Made by a program: the position numbers and the translations under genes. From positions 319,758,128 to 319,822,127 of the forward strand of contig JAVHZZ010000004.1 in the NCBI GenBank assembly GCA_036250195.1: a DNA stretch of 64,000 nt, read 5' to 3'. Under the pieces are notes generated by a model. That model did not search any database and was not told the origin of the DNA. It saw only the letters and a program-made list of their open reading frames with translations. The stretch is from Mixophyes australis (lineage: Eukaryota > Chordata > Amphibia > Anura > Limnodynastidae). Shown here piece after piece: positions 46,582 to 56,925 of the stretch (positions are counted from its first letter, which is position 1; the number at the start of each line of letters is the position of its first letter).

Positions 46582-48925
46582 ATGGCATCATCCCGCCCCA
46601 GAAGGTCCCGCTCCATTCCCGCCAGGTTTGCGGGGTCCCCTCCCCCCCCGTCGTCGCTGGCTGCGACTTCAGCCCCAGCAGTTCCCCCTGGCCCCCCCCG
46701 TACTGCCCAGTTGCCTGTATGCCCCCCGGGTCCTCCCGGTGGAGGCATTAGTATTTCCATGAGGGCAGCCGCCCGCCGCCCACGTGACTCGGCCGCCGCG
46801 AGTGTGTCTCGCGGGGCGGGGCCGGGTCGCGCACGCAGGTCTAGGGCTCCGGAGCGGGCGGTGAGGCCGCTCGTGTCCGGAGCCGTCCACCGCATTAGAC
46901 AGGCTGCCAGAACCCGAGGCAGGGGATCTCCTTCCCCCGCGCCTGGGGTTCCCTCCGTGGCACCGCCAGCTCCAGCCCCCCCTCCCTCCTCCGTCGGGCC
47001 TTCTGTCTCCCCCTCCATCCCTCCTGGTCATGTCGCCAGTAGTGTGGTCCTGGGCCTGTCTGCGGTGGAGCAGGGCCAGGGGTCCCCTTATAGAGGCCTG
47101 GGGCCTGTTATTGTTCATTCCGTTTGTTCTCCGGGGTCACTAGGTCTGGGGGCGGTTTCAGGGTCCCCCTCCTTGGTTTCTTCCGGGCAACAGTTTCCTG
47201 GGTCCCTGCCTCATTCCCTCCATTATTCGTGCCACCTGTCCACCCCCCACGCCCTTCTCCCTCTCAACCCCCTTTCCTCCCTGTCCTCCTCCCAGGCCAG
47301 GGACCCCCCCCCCTCCTCCCTCCTCATCCTCCCCCCTCCTTTTTTCCATGGACTCCTTGCATCAGGCTGGGGTGGGGATATCTTCCAACAGGGCCCCTGG
47401 TTTGCTGGGCCCAGCCCCGGTGGGTTTCCCCCTAGGTATGGGGGGTTCAGCCCATCAGCAGTCCCCTTCTGTTTGTTCGGCTCCTAATCGATCACTGGCC
47501 TCTGACACAGCCGTGATGTGGCCGTTGCAGCAACATGTCGGCCAGCAACACAGGGTGGAGGGACCCGCCCCCTCTTGGTCATTACCGTACCCCCCTAGAG
47601 GTTATGGGTCTGTAGTGGAAGCGGGGAATTTGTGGTCGGCCCCTTATCCAGCCCTTGCGGGTCAGTACGTGCATTCTTATCCTCAACCCTCCTTGTTTAA
47701 TAGTTCTGGCGTTTCTGGTACGGATTCGTTTTCTCTGGTTAGACAACAAGGAAGTAGGGATCAAGGGGTTCCCCCTCAAGCGGGTTTCCTAGGTCACCTC
47801 ATGGTTCCCCCCCCGGTACCTACCCCGGATGGGGTTCCTACTCAACAGTTGCATAACCTGTCTTCCCCACGTGCTAACATGTCTTCTTATCCAGTTTCAC
47901 AGATGCAGCCATCTTCAGTCGCAGGGCAGACGGGCGTGGACGGAGCAGGGTCGCAGCTCCAACAGGAAGAGGCAGCGGGGACTTCGACAGGGCAGCAGGG
48001 GTCGCACCAAGTTGTTTCGGAAGGCGAGGGCGGAGCGAGATTGGACCTGCAGGAGGCGCAGGCAGCGGTCGGTGAGTATGATGGTTCTACTGTAAGCAAC
48101 ACCTACATGTCCAGTTCTAGCATAGCCACCACCAGTGATGAGTCTGCCCCATCTTCTCCCAGGCAGGGTCAGCGCAAGCTCATTAAAATTCTTAACACCC
48201 ACTTCGGGGGAACTAAGAGGAAGAACGTAGATCGGCGGGAGGCAGCGTCTCCTACTCCGGCTGGAGGTCCCCTAGTTAGATGTGAAAACACGGCATTGTT
48301 GATAGGAGTTAGGCGCAGCATGAGGCACAAGATCAAGAGAGGTCATTATGTTGATATATTTGAACTGACGAAGGTCGCTCAAAAGGAGTTGGCAGCTGCG
48401 TGCATGCGAGGGGGAGTCGGGGAGGATGCTTACAGAAACTTTTCGAACTGGCTGACAGGGTACTCCGTTTTCTCAGCTTGTTATTTGGAAACTAGACCTG
48501 ATGCACTTATAGACGTATGGAAATACCTTCACCTTATTAATGAGATGCATAGTTGTGAACGCCCAGGTACCTGGAGATTGTACGATAAGCTGTTCCGCGA
48601 GAAGGTACACGGTCAGCTTTATATGCCCCTGGCTTTTAAGGATGTTGAGATCTGGTTAAGATTGAATAGAGCCCAGGTGTGGGAGGTGAGCATGGGGTAC
48701 GGTCCCCCTCAGTTAACCAGGTTTCCGTATGGGGGGAGACGAGGTGCTCCCCAGTCTTCCAAAAACCGTTGTTTCGCCTTTAACAATTCCTCATGCGGGA
48801 GGGGGGATTCGTGCCGGTATAGACACGTCTGCACCAATTGTAGAGGTAGTCATCCCCTTAAAGAATGCCCTAGGGGCTCCGTCGGAGTCGGTAGGGGACG
48901 GGGAGGGGCGGGGGGTTCTGTCTAA
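46582..48925 (+). pseudogene. Ngaro ORF1, Gag-like protein with C-terminal zinc fingers; one frame change
   Basis: The likely start is ATG 46582 (MASSRPRRSRSIPARF); earlier codons in this frame are hydrophobic and probably untranslated. The N-terminal half is Pro/Ser/Arg-rich and runs open to 47487. The second half is in the +1 frame, open from 47144 to 48925, so the change falls within 47144-47487; a C10 run at 47304-47313 is the obvious slip point. The C-terminal part has a globular region (RRSMRHKIKRGHYVDIFEL, FSNWLTGYSVFSACYLETRP) and ends with a CCCH-type finger (CFAFNNSSCGRGDSCRYRH) and a zinc knuckle (CTNCRGSHPLKEC). It probably binds element RNA. One indel in this copy, or a sequence error, would explain the break. 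Confidence 0.8.
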
Positions 48926-50513
48926 AGCGGACTCCCCCATTATATTCCCTATCCTCTGCAAATGGCTGTCCCTTTACCCAGATGCGGCGCAGGCCTCTTT
49001 TCTCAGGGAGGGTTTTCGCCTTGGTTTTCGTCTTCCCATAAATAGTGGGGTGGCGGGTACTGCCGCCAGAAACCTTCGCTCAGCGTATGCACACCCCGAC
49101 ATCTTAGCGGAAAAAGTGGGTAAAGAGATAGGCCTTGGGCGCATGGTGGGTCCTTTTTCATCCCCTCCCATTCAAGACTTAGTCATTTCCCCGGTGGGAA
49201 TAGTACCTAAGAAGGCCCCAGGAAAATTTAGGTTAATCCAGCATTTATCTTACCCGGCGGGTAAGTCAGTTAATGATGCTATTGACCCCCAAATTAGCTC
49301 AGTGGTGTACCAGTCCTTTGATGATGCGTTAGCACTAGTGAGAGAATTTGGCAATGGTGCGCTTATGGCCAAGTTGGACATAGAATCGGCCTTTCGCCTC
49401 CTTCCGTTGCATCCAGAGTCCTTTAAATTTATGGGTTTTAGAATTCAGAACCGTTACTATGTGGATCGGTGCCTGCCAATGGGCTGTTCAGTATCGTGCG
49501 CATATTTTGAGGCGTTTAGTTCATTCCTCCATTGGTGTATCGGGGCGGGGACGGGACATCGCGGCATTGCGCATTATCTTGATGACTTCCTGTTTATAGG
49601 TCCGGCTGATTCCCCTAGTTGTAAGGAAACACTGTATGCTGCGCAGGCGTTGTTTCGTGTGATGGGGGTGCCAGTAGCTGCAGACAAAACGGAGGGCCCG
49701 GCCACATGCCTGAGGTTTTTAGGTATCGAAATTGACACAGTGGAAGGTTGTTGTCGTTTACCATCTGATAAAGTGGCTAAGTTACAATCCCTGATACAAG
49801 AGGTCTTGGCTGTTCCATCTTGTACGTTGCGTAAAGTTCAATCATTGCTAGGTTCTTTCAACTTTGCCTGCCGAGTAATACCCATGGGCCGAGTATTTTG
49901 TAGGAAGCTTCAGCTAGCAACGTCAGGCTTGCGTAGTCCCCATTCCCAGGTGCGTTTGTCAACAGAGATTAGGGAGGATCTAGGCATATGGAGTCGTTTT
50001 CTAGTGGCTTTCAACGGTGTAAGAGTATGGCCAGCACACGCAGTAGCTAGTACTTCGTTGGATTTGCATACAGACGCATCAGGCTCGAAAGGTTTTGGTG
50101 CCTTTTTTCAAGGGGAATGGTGCGCGGCACCCTGGCCGGAGTCATGGAGATCCGAAGGCCTGGTGCGAAATCTGTTAACGTTAGAGTTGTTTCCCATCGT
50201 TGTGGCTTTGGAGCTGTGGGCTGTCCGGTTGCGCGGCAGGAGCGTGGTTTTTTGGTGCGACAACTTAGGTGTGGTGCAGGCTATTAACAAGCAAAGCGCC
50301 TCCTCACGCACGGCGATTAATTTGCTCCGTGTCCTGGTGTTGAGGTGTTTAGAGTCTGATATTACCTTTCGGGCACGTCATGTTCCTGGCGTGGACAACC
50401 AAATAGCTGATGCTCTTTCCCGCTTTGAATGGCAGCGTTTTAGATCTCTGGCTCCACATGCAAGTTTAACTGGCTTACAGTGTCCTCCTTATGTTTGGCA
50501 GATGGTTCGTTAG
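48729..50513 (+). CDS. Ngaro ORF2, reverse transcriptase-RNase H
   Basis: About 594 codons, overlapping ORF1 by 197 nt in another frame. The RT core runs from about residue 150 (PVGIVPKKAPGKFRLIQHLS) through AKLDIESAFR (D217) to AHYLDDFLFIG (catalytic Asp pair at 285-286). RNase H has DLHTDASGS (D449), LELFPIV (E486), WCDNLGV (D511) and NQIADALSR (D561), so its catalytic set is complete. The block order and the fused RNase H match DIRS/Ngaro RTs rather than LTR elements. No integrase or protease follows. True translation start is uncertain, since the first ~60 residues lie over the ORF1 zinc-finger region. Confidence 0.93.
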   Translation: MGGDEVLPSLPKTVVSPLTIPHAGGGIRAGIDTSAPIVEVVIPLKNALGAPSESVGDGEGRGVLSKADSPIIFPILCKWLSLYPDAAQASFLREGFRLGFRLPINSGVAGTAARNLRSAYAHPDILAEKVGKEIGLGRMVGPFSSPPIQDLVISPVGIVPKKAPGKFRLIQHLSYPAGKSVNDAIDPQISSVVYQSFDDALALVREFGNGALMAKLDIESAFRLLPLHPESFKFMGFRIQNRYYVDRCLPMGCSVSCAYFEAFSSFLHWCIGAGTGHRGIAHYLDDFLFIGPADSPSCKETLYAAQALFRVMGVPVAADKTEGPATCLRFLGIEIDTVEGCCRLPSDKVAKLQSLIQEVLAVPSCTLRKVQSLLGSFNFACRVIPMGRVFCRKLQLATSGLRSPHSQVRLSTEIREDLGIWSRFLVAFNGVRVWPAHAVASTSLDLHTDASGSKGFGAFFQGEWCAAPWPESWRSEGLVRNLLTLELFPIVVALELWAVRLRGRSVVFWCDNLGVVQAINKQSASSRTAINLLRVLVLRCLESDITFRARHVPGVDNQIADALSRFEWQRFRSLAPHASLTGLQCPPYVWQMVR

Positions 50514-51397
50514 GGATAAGGTGGCTAGCAGAAGCGTCCCTGGCTCCGGCAACTAGGAAATGTTATCAAGGGGCATGGGAACGTTGGTTGAGTTACTGCG
50601 CATCTTGCAACAGCGACACTTCAGGTCAGATTCCCTCCATTACGGGTTTTATGTGGAAGTGTTACAACGAAGGGGTTTCTAGAGCAAAGATGGGGTCCCT
50701 TTTGGCTGGTATTTCATTCACGGCTAAGTTAGACAGCGCGCAGGATCCCACAAAGTCATTTATCATAACTAAAGCGCTGAAGGGTTGGGCCAGGATTCAG
50801 CCTATAACTAGCGACACACGCCGGCCGATTGACGGGCAAATTTTAGCCAGATTGATTGCGGCATTGCGTTATTTAGCTACAGATGACTATGAGGCTTTGC
50901 TATTCGGGCTGGCTTTTTCAATGGCGTATCACGGAGCCTTTAGGGTTAGTGAGTTGGTAGCCAGATCTAAGAACGACATAGGGGGAGCTTTGTTGTTTAG
51001 AAATGTTATTTTACAAACTAATGTGATACGTTGTAAGATAGTCAAATCCAAAACGGATCAGCTAGGCAGAGGTCATTGGTTAGCGATTACGGAGCAGCAG
51101 GAAACATCCATATGCCCGGTCAAGCTGGCCAATCAATTCGCTAAAATTCGCCCCCCAGGGGAAGGTTTGTGGTTAAGTCATTCTGACAATACGCCAGTAA
51201 CTAAATTTCAATTTAGTGCTTTGTTAAAACGGGGCCTTGGGGAGGTTGGCCTTAACCCTGTTGAATATGGCACGCATTCCTTCAGAATAGGGGCGGCCAC
51301 CGCCGCTGCAGCCAGAGGGGCATCTGTCAATGAGATTCAAGCGCTAGGGAGATGGAAGTCACAGGCCTATAAGAAATATATCCGGCCGGATAAATGA
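50480..51397 (+). CDS. Ngaro ORF3, tyrosine recombinase
   Basis: About 305 codons, overlapping the RT ORF by 34 nt. The N-terminal SAM-like part (LAPATRKCYQGAWERWLSYC) is followed by the catalytic domain: Arg in GAFRVSEL (R155), a likely beta-hairpin Lys at about 189-191, HSFR (H266, R269), W292 in LGRWKS and the nucleophile Tyr, most likely Y300 in KKYIR. All catalytic positions are present. It replaces the DDE integrase of LTR elements and would integrate a circular DNA copy, which explains the split repeats and the lack of target duplication. Confidence 0.93.
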   Translation: MSSLCLADGSLGIRWLAEASLAPATRKCYQGAWERWLSYCASCNSDTSGQIPSITGFMWKCYNEGVSRAKMGSLLAGISFTAKLDSAQDPTKSFIITKALKGWARIQPITSDTRRPIDGQILARLIAALRYLATDDYEALLFGLAFSMAYHGAFRVSELVARSKNDIGGALLFRNVILQTNVIRCKIVKSKTDQLGRGHWLAITEQQETSICPVKLANQFAKIRPPGEGLWLSHSDNTPVTKFQFSALLKRGLGEVGLNPVEYGTHSFRIGAATAAAARGASVNEIQALGRWKSQAYKKYIRPDK

Positions 51398-51913
51398 GCC
51401 TTGTAAGGGCTCTTATATATATGGTCATGTTCTCTCCTTATGTCTCTCATGGTTCTTTATCGCTTTCATCTCTTCTTTTCTCATCTATCACTTGGTGACC
51501 CAGGGTTATGCTGCTCGCTGTGTTAAACGGGGGCATGGAGGGATTTTTCCTCTTGTTTTCCTTGGCAAGGCCTGATTAGTGTGTGTGCCTCCCGGGGTTT
51601 ACAAGGGGTTTTTACCTACATATGGGTTACCAATTTTCCATTTCCTTTTGTTAAGAATTAAATAATAAAGATAATTCCAGTTTAGCGAGACAAAATAGAT
51701 AAAAATAAATAAATAAATCAGTCAATAAACGAGACAAAATAGATAAAATCAATTGCCTTTAGAACTAAAGATAGGATCTTTTTTCCCTTTCCAATATTCG
51801 AATTTAGTTGGGGTGGCCCCTCTGGTAGGGAGGGGATACCTCAGCGAAGTGTTATAATTTAAATAAAAATAAAGATAAAATAATAATATAGTTCCGTTTG
51901 TTAACACGGTTGT
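51398..51913 (+). other. spacer between recombinase and hydrolase ORFs
   Basis: About 0.5 kb, non-coding. AT-rich strings ACGAGACAAAATAGATAAAA and GCGAGACAAAATAGATAAAA form a near-duplicate pair at about 51686 and 51729. Confidence 0.6.
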
Positions 51914-52567
51914 TTGGTGGATCATGTCTCAGACACGGTTATGATTGATGAGACTATTCAATTTGTTTTAGGTTTTTCGGTGAAGAAGACGAGGATATGG
52001 GTCGTGGGTCATTCATTTATCTTTTGGGCTGCGAAGCACAGGATAGCGGAGAGTTGGTCCGGTTTCACACACCCAGTTGACATCCGCTGGTTGGGTAAAA
52101 GGGGCATGGTATGGGCGGCTTTGATTCCCACGTTAAGGGAAGAAATAGAAGTGCACGGTACCCCGGATATAGTGGTCATTCATTTGGGAGGTAATGATGT
52201 AGGAAAGGGCAAATCCCTTGATTTAATCATTAATATTCGTGAAGATCTCGCACAGATACATGCCCGATGGCCTTCAATGAAGGTTTGTTGGTCCAACATT
52301 ATACCTCGATTGTCCTGGAGATCATCTATTCCCCCGGCCACATTGATAAAGGTGGTTAAAAAGATAAATGGATACGCAAGACAGAACATTAGGGGCACGC
52401 AGGGGGTTGTCATTAGTCATCCTGGGTTAACGGTAGACAAGAGGCATCTTTTTAGAGCAGATGGGGTTCATTTGTCGCCAGTAGGAACGGTTTTGTTCAT
52501 AGAGAGGATTTTTTCAGAGCTCAAGGGTTTAGTTTTTTCTTTAGGTGGCGGGCCGCGTGGTCCGTAG
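51914..52567 (+). CDS. Ngaro ORF4, SGNH/GDSL-type hydrolase
   Basis: 217 codons. Block I reads WVVGHSFI with Ser34 as the presumed nucleophile (GHS instead of the textbook GDS). Block III is HLGGNDVG (GGND, 92-95), and block V is ADGVHLSPVG (D183, H186). These are the catalytic elements of SGNH hydrolases. No signal peptide is seen. Such hydrolases are known in some Ngaro/DIRS elements and, separately, as esterase domains in some LINEs; the substrate is unknown. The frame is intact and the Ser/Asn/Asp/His set complete, suggesting recent selection. The first Met is used; Met10 is also possible. Confidence 0.88.
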   Translation: MVDHVSDTVMIDETIQFVLGFSVKKTRIWVVGHSFIFWAAKHRIAESWSGFTHPVDIRWLGKRGMVWAALIPTLREEIEVHGTPDIVVIHLGGNDVGKGKSLDLIINIREDLAQIHARWPSMKVCWSNIIPRLSWRSSIPPATLIKVVKKINGYARQNIRGTQGVVISHPGLTVDKRHLFRADGVHLSPVGTVLFIERIFSELKGLVFSLGGGPRGP

Positions 52568-52579
52568 GGCACTCGGCTG

Positions 52580-53113
52580 TGGCAGGAGAGCTTGGCAGTC
52601 ATAAGGTTGTTAAACATACGGTACTTAATGTGTTGGCAATATAGCCTTGGTTCCCTCAATGTTATTAGACTCGTTGGTACTCTTGTAAGGAGTATCAGGT
52701 TTTTGCCTAGAAAGGGCTTGACCAGTTTGAGTCAGAGGGTATTGAGTTAATTTATAGTGTATAGTACCGGCCAATAGTTAAGGCTTAACCTGGGTTGGTG
52801 GAAAGGAGGCGATCTTCCACCGTATTGGTTCATGTTGGTTTTAGCTGGCTGCCTTTGCTCTTCGCCACCTCTATAAAGAAAAAGGTCCAAATTGCTTATA
52901 GCTTTGATAGTATTGATAGATAAAATAAAATAAAGATAATTAAAATAAAATAAAATAAACATATAATTTAAATAATAATAATGTAATAAAAGGACCTTTT
53001 TTATTCCAATCTTAAGTCGGTGTCCGTGTCTTTATTTTATGGTTGTATTTGTGGGGATGTTTTAAACAAAGAGGGGAATGCATTTGAAGGGTAATCAACA
53101 CTATGCATTTTAT
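52580..53113 (+). repeat. Ngaro repeat B1
   Basis: Starts TGGCAGGAGAGCTTGG and ends ACACTATGCATTTTAT, directly abutting A2. Contains an (AAAAT)n-like stretch and an AATAAA-rich segment that could supply polyadenylation. Identical to B2 as far as I can compare. Confidence 0.95.
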
Positions 53114-53299
53114 TATGAGAGAGGCCATTAGCTGAAGGAGTTTAAAATCATGTGTTGTGAGCTGATAATGTTACTCACCACTGGGGGGTTTTAAGGCTGT
53201 AGTGTAATCAGTCAATTAGGAAGGAAGTGGGAGTGTCGTGGAAAGAATATATCAAGCAGTGTGAGAAGGAGAGAGCTTCCTGTTTCCTGGATCCGGAGA
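53114..53299 (+). repeat. Ngaro repeat A2
   Basis: Copy of A1. It is followed by a 68-bp unique spacer (53300-53367) with CCCACCCACCCGCC and the small inverted repeat CTCGTCACGAGGAGCGAG. Confidence 0.95.
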
Positions 53300-53367
53300 C
53301 CCACCCACCCGCCCTGGTTCCAGGTTATTGATTATGTTCCCTCGTCACGAGGAGCGAGGTTTTTGAA

Positions 53368-53901
53368 TGGCAGGAGAGCTTGGCAGTCATAAGGTTGTTA
53401 AACATACGGTACTTAATGTGTTGGCAATATAGCCTTGGTTCCCTCAATGTTATTAGACTCGTTGGTACTCTTGTAAGGAGTATCAGGTTTTTGCCTAGAA
53501 AGGGCTTGACCAGTTTGAGTCAGAGGGTATTGAGTTAATTTATAGTGTATAGTACCGGCCAATAGTTAAGGCTTAACCTGGGTTGGTGGAAAGGAGGCGA
53601 TCTTCCACCGTATTGGTTCATGTTGGTTTTAGCTGGCTGCCTTTGCTCTTCGCCACCTCTATAAAGAAAAAGGTCCAAATTGCTTATAGCTTTGATAGTA
53701 TTGATAGATAAAATAAAATAAAGATAATTAAAATAAAATAAAATAAACATATAATTTAAATAATAATAATGTAATAAAAGGACCTTTTTTATTCCAATCT
53801 TAAGTCGGTGTCCGTGTCTTTATTTTATGGTTGTATTTGTGGGGATGTTTTAAACAAAGAGGGGAATGCATTTGAAGGGTAATCAACACTATGCATTTTA
53901 T
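53368..53901 (+). repeat. Ngaro repeat B2
   Basis: Copy of B1, marking the 3' end of the element. Confidence 0.95.
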
Positions 53902-54424
53902 GATATTCAACATTCCATTTGATTACATTATATTTGAGACTTACTTTTTCAGTTTGACATTGTATTTACTTTACTTCAGATAGCTCTGTTGTTTGGAAGA
54001 TTGAGTGCTACTTGGAAGAGAGGCTGTATGTATTGCTTGAGGTGCAATGTCTGGGTTAGGTAAGTAAGAGAAGAATGAAGCAGAGAAACTGTAGGTAGAT
54101 AATATTCAAAAGCAGTAGGAGTAATTTACAAAGCATAAATGCTCTTTTATAAAATCATGTTCCAACTTTTGCACAAGTGCAATTACTTTTACAGGGAAGA
54201 GCATAGATTTGAATTTAAAACAGTGAAATAAGGAGGTGATAATGTGAATAAAGTGATATTTAAAAACTGTTAAGTGTACGTAATAATCTCTTTATTTATA
54301 TTCCCAATAAATCACATTCAAAATGATCTATATTTGTGGTCTAACTTGTTTGTGTTCAATGTTTCCACTGTCAGATTACAGTGTTTGAATGCTTATAATA
54401 AAGTTCTCACTGCTATCACACTGT
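53902..54424. other. AT-rich intergenic DNA
   Basis: Nothing recognised. Confidence 0.5.
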
Positions 54425-54686
54425 GGGGGGTATTCAATTGTTTCTTTTAACGCGCTAAAACCAAAAAAAACGAGCGCTCTAAAAATATTACCGTTAATAC
54501 GGTAATTACTCGCTAAATTTCATCTCGCAGCTCCCTGAGCAGCGAGCTGAAATTCAGCCCGCTGGCAGCGAGTAAGTACCGTATTAACTGTTTACGCGCG
54601 CAAAATTACCGTATAATATGAAGTTTTTTTAGAGCGCTCGTTTTTTTTGGTTTTAGCGCGTTAAAAGAAACAATTGAATACCCCCC
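54425..54686. mobile_element. palindromic MITE, 262 bp
   Basis: Perfect terminal inverted repeats of about 58 bp starting GGGGGGTATTCAATTG, with further inverted ACCGT/ACGGT and GAGCTG motifs inside. The flanks (TGT, TTT) do not give a clear duplication. The tip resembles the Harbinger-like MITEs next to it. Confidence 0.8.
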
Positions 54687-54746
54687 TTTGAAGTAGATAA
54701 TATACAAATGTTAGTACAATCATTGTGAGTCTAACTATCACTCTTA

Positions 54747-54954
54747 GGGGCATATTCAATTGTTTGAATTCCCCACGGCATTAAAACTATTACCGTTATT
54801 ATGGTAATAGTAAGTTGGATTTCAGCTCGTAGCTCACTGAGTTGTGAGCTGAAATCCAGCGAGAAAACTACCGTAATAACGGTATTTACGCACACGGTAA
54901 TAGTGCGCGCGACGCAAGGTTTTTGGCAATAACGCCAAGAATTGAATATGCCCC
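54747..54954. mobile_element. Harbinger-like MITE, 208 bp
   Basis: Tips GGGGCATATTCAATTG and GGGGCATATTCAATTC (complement of right), flanked by TTA on both sides (54744-54746, 54955-54957), a TWA duplication. Internally palindromic. Confidence 0.85.
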
Positions 54955-54959
54955 TTAGA

Positions 54960-55131
54960 CATATATTTACTAAACAGTGGGTTTGAAAAAGTGGAGATGT
55001 TACGTATAGCAACCAATCAGATTCTAGTTTTCATCTATTTAGTTATTTCTGGAAAATGACAGCTAGAATCTGATTGGTTGCTATAGTTAACATCTCTACA
55101 TTTTCAAACCCACAGTTGAGTAAATATACCC
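54960..55131. mobile_element. palindromic MITE, about 170 bp
   Basis: Inverted repeats of about 65 bp: ATATTTACTAAACAGTGGGT then AGCAACCAATCAGATTCTAG on the left, and their complement on the right with several mismatches. Confidence 0.8.
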
Positions 55132-55828
55132 TCTAGGGTGTAGGTCAATAGGGATAATGACCATATTTCTTTATTTCACCACTAGGGATTAATTTATAAG
55201 TTGCTAGAAAATAGCAAAGGCTTGCCATTCTCAAACTCTTCAATTTATTGTACTTAGTGTAGGGATTGTGTGACTGGGAAGGTTAGACTAGTTTAAACTA
55301 CTGCCTATAGATCCCTAATGGTGTACAACTCGCTAGGTATGTTATGTTAAGGTAAATTGCTTACTGCCTAACCATCCTCTAATTCTCGGGGCTAGGTATA
55401 CATAATCTATGTCATTGTTGACCAGTATAGCATTTGTTAGTTTAAAAGAGACCATTTAAGTGCACTCAGCAGTTTTTAAATATCACTTTATTCACAATAT
55501 TACTTCATTATTTTGCTGTTTTTTATTCTAATTTTTAATGAAACTATTTAAAGTTATATTATAATATATTTTTTGGGTTTCAAATTCAAACTTATAAACA
55601 TTTCATATTCTGGGATTGTCAGTGCATCCCATTAAAAGTAAACCAATTTTTTTTTCAGCAACTTTGCAATTAGTCCAAGTTGGTGGGTAGCTCCTCAACA
55701 TTAATAAATAAGCTTATAATGATATCTGTAACAGATAATAACTACACCTAATAATAAACAGATAATAAATATATAGAACTGAGCAACAATCTCCTAATAA
55801 AATATTGGTGTGTCAATAAACTCTACGG
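55132..55828. other. AT-rich intergenic DNA
   Basis: Nothing recognised. Confidence 0.5.
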
Positions 55829-56145
55829 GCCTGAGTCATTAAGGAGAGCAAAGCATAAAAAAGGAGTAACTTTGCACCTGGACAAAACCATGTTGCATTG
55901 GTGGGGTGGTAAATTTAAAATGTGGGGACAGATTTATAGTTGGGCTAGGGCATGTCCTAGGTGAACTTTAAATTTCAGTGTAAAAATAAAGCTATGAAGT
56001 ATTTTTGTGCTAGATGAAAAAACAGCCAGTATTTAACTTGTGTGCAAAATAATAAACTCATTTGCACCCCTTGCATTGTAACATGGTTTGTCCTGGAGAA
56101 TATTTACTCCTTTTTTTTGCTTTACTTTCCTTAATGACTCAGGCC
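55829..56145. mobile_element. MITE family X, copy 1, about 317 bp
   Basis: Tips GGCCTGAGTCATTAAGGA and complement. Inverted repeats of over 80 bp include GGACAAAACCATGTTGCA on the left and its complement near 56085. Also contains AAACAGCCAGTATTTAACTT. An inverted copy of the family is at 57576-57894. Confidence 0.8.
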
Positions 56146-56209
56146 ATGCAAGCGCATGGATTTGCAGGACACGATTCAAGTTTCTGTGGCAATGCAAAAT
56201 TTACACCAG

Positions 56210-56920
56210 TGTCAGGAACCCCTCCAACCAGTACAACACCACCCGGAGTCTACTCTGACAGTCAGGTGTTCACTGGAGCCCCTAGTGGTGGGGACAGACT
56301 TGGCTGCAGACTACAGAGGGTCGTGTGGCGAGTACCAGCTGTGGGGGAACCCAGGAGCAGAGAGTAATGGCAGACAGCAATTCCAAAGAACAGGCCGAGG
56401 TCAGGGTTCACTTGCTAGGAAGAATCGTCAGGAAACACGCCAAGGGTCGAGGTCACGGGCAAATCAGCAGAAACGGTGGTACAGGCCAAATGGTCAAGGG
56501 CACAGGCAAAAGAAAAATCCAGGGAACAGGCAGGGGTCATACACGGCAGGCAAAAATCCGAAGGCTTCACACCAAGGGTACAGGAGTACAGCAGCAGGCA
56601 GCAACACAGGAAACTGGAAGCTATAACCGGCAGGGAGGCTAAGCCCTCCCTGACTTAAATACAGGTATAGACCAATGAGAGCCTGGCTCTCTAATTGCAC
56701 CAGCTGTCCCATAATTAATTAACAAGCAGGCTTGCACAAACTTGCGCACGCGCCCGGGTGCCCATAGTGCCGGGACGCGGCGCTGGATTAGCAGAAGCGT
56801 CCGGCCGTTGCTACGGCAACGGTCGGCTGGCCCTCGGAAGTGACGTCCCGGTCGTCATAGCGACGACCGGGACGCAGGTAGGAGAGTCGCGACGGCTGGG
56901 CACCGCCGCGGCTCTTAACA
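56210..56920 (-). mobile_element. solo LTR of gypsy type, 711 bp
   Basis: TGTCAGGAACCCC...CTCTTAACA with the exact 5-bp duplication ACCAG (56205-56209, 56921-56925). The right part is very GC-rich with paired GTTGCTACGGCAAC motifs. On the minus strand a TATTTAAG box lies near 56660, so it is minus-oriented. Architecture resembles the LTR at 62380. Short ORFs through it are not genes. Confidence 0.88.
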
Positions 56921-56925
56921 ACCAG

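Larger units (their letters stand above)
46231..53901 (+). mobile_element. Ngaro-type (DIRS superfamily) tyrosine-recombinase retrotransposon, 7,671 bp
   Basis: The element has split direct repeats in the order A1 (46231-46416), genes, B1 (52580-53113), A2 (53114-53299), a 68-bp spacer, B2 (53368-53901). A1 and A2 are both 186 bp, B1 and B2 both 534 bp, and I see no differences within either pair, so insertion was recent. There is no target duplication, as expected for recombinase integration; both junctions share TAT. It encodes a Gag-like protein, RT-RNase H, a tyrosine recombinase and an SGNH hydrolase. Only the Gag-like frame shows a break. Confidence 0.93.

Noticed and set aside
46329..47118. 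Large minus-strand glycine/arginine-rich ORFs
   Set aside because: Antisense shadows of the GC-rich Ngaro Gag-like region; no domain, and the plus-strand frame fits the element.
52747..52962. 71-residue minus-strand ORF, identical copy at 53535-53750
   Set aside because: Identity is explained by the B1/B2 repeats of the Ngaro element; low-complexity hydrophobic text without a family.
56062..56712. ORFs rich in Gly/Gln/Arg across 56.1-56.7 kb
   Set aside because: They lie across a MITE edge and a solo LTR bounded by ACCAG duplications.
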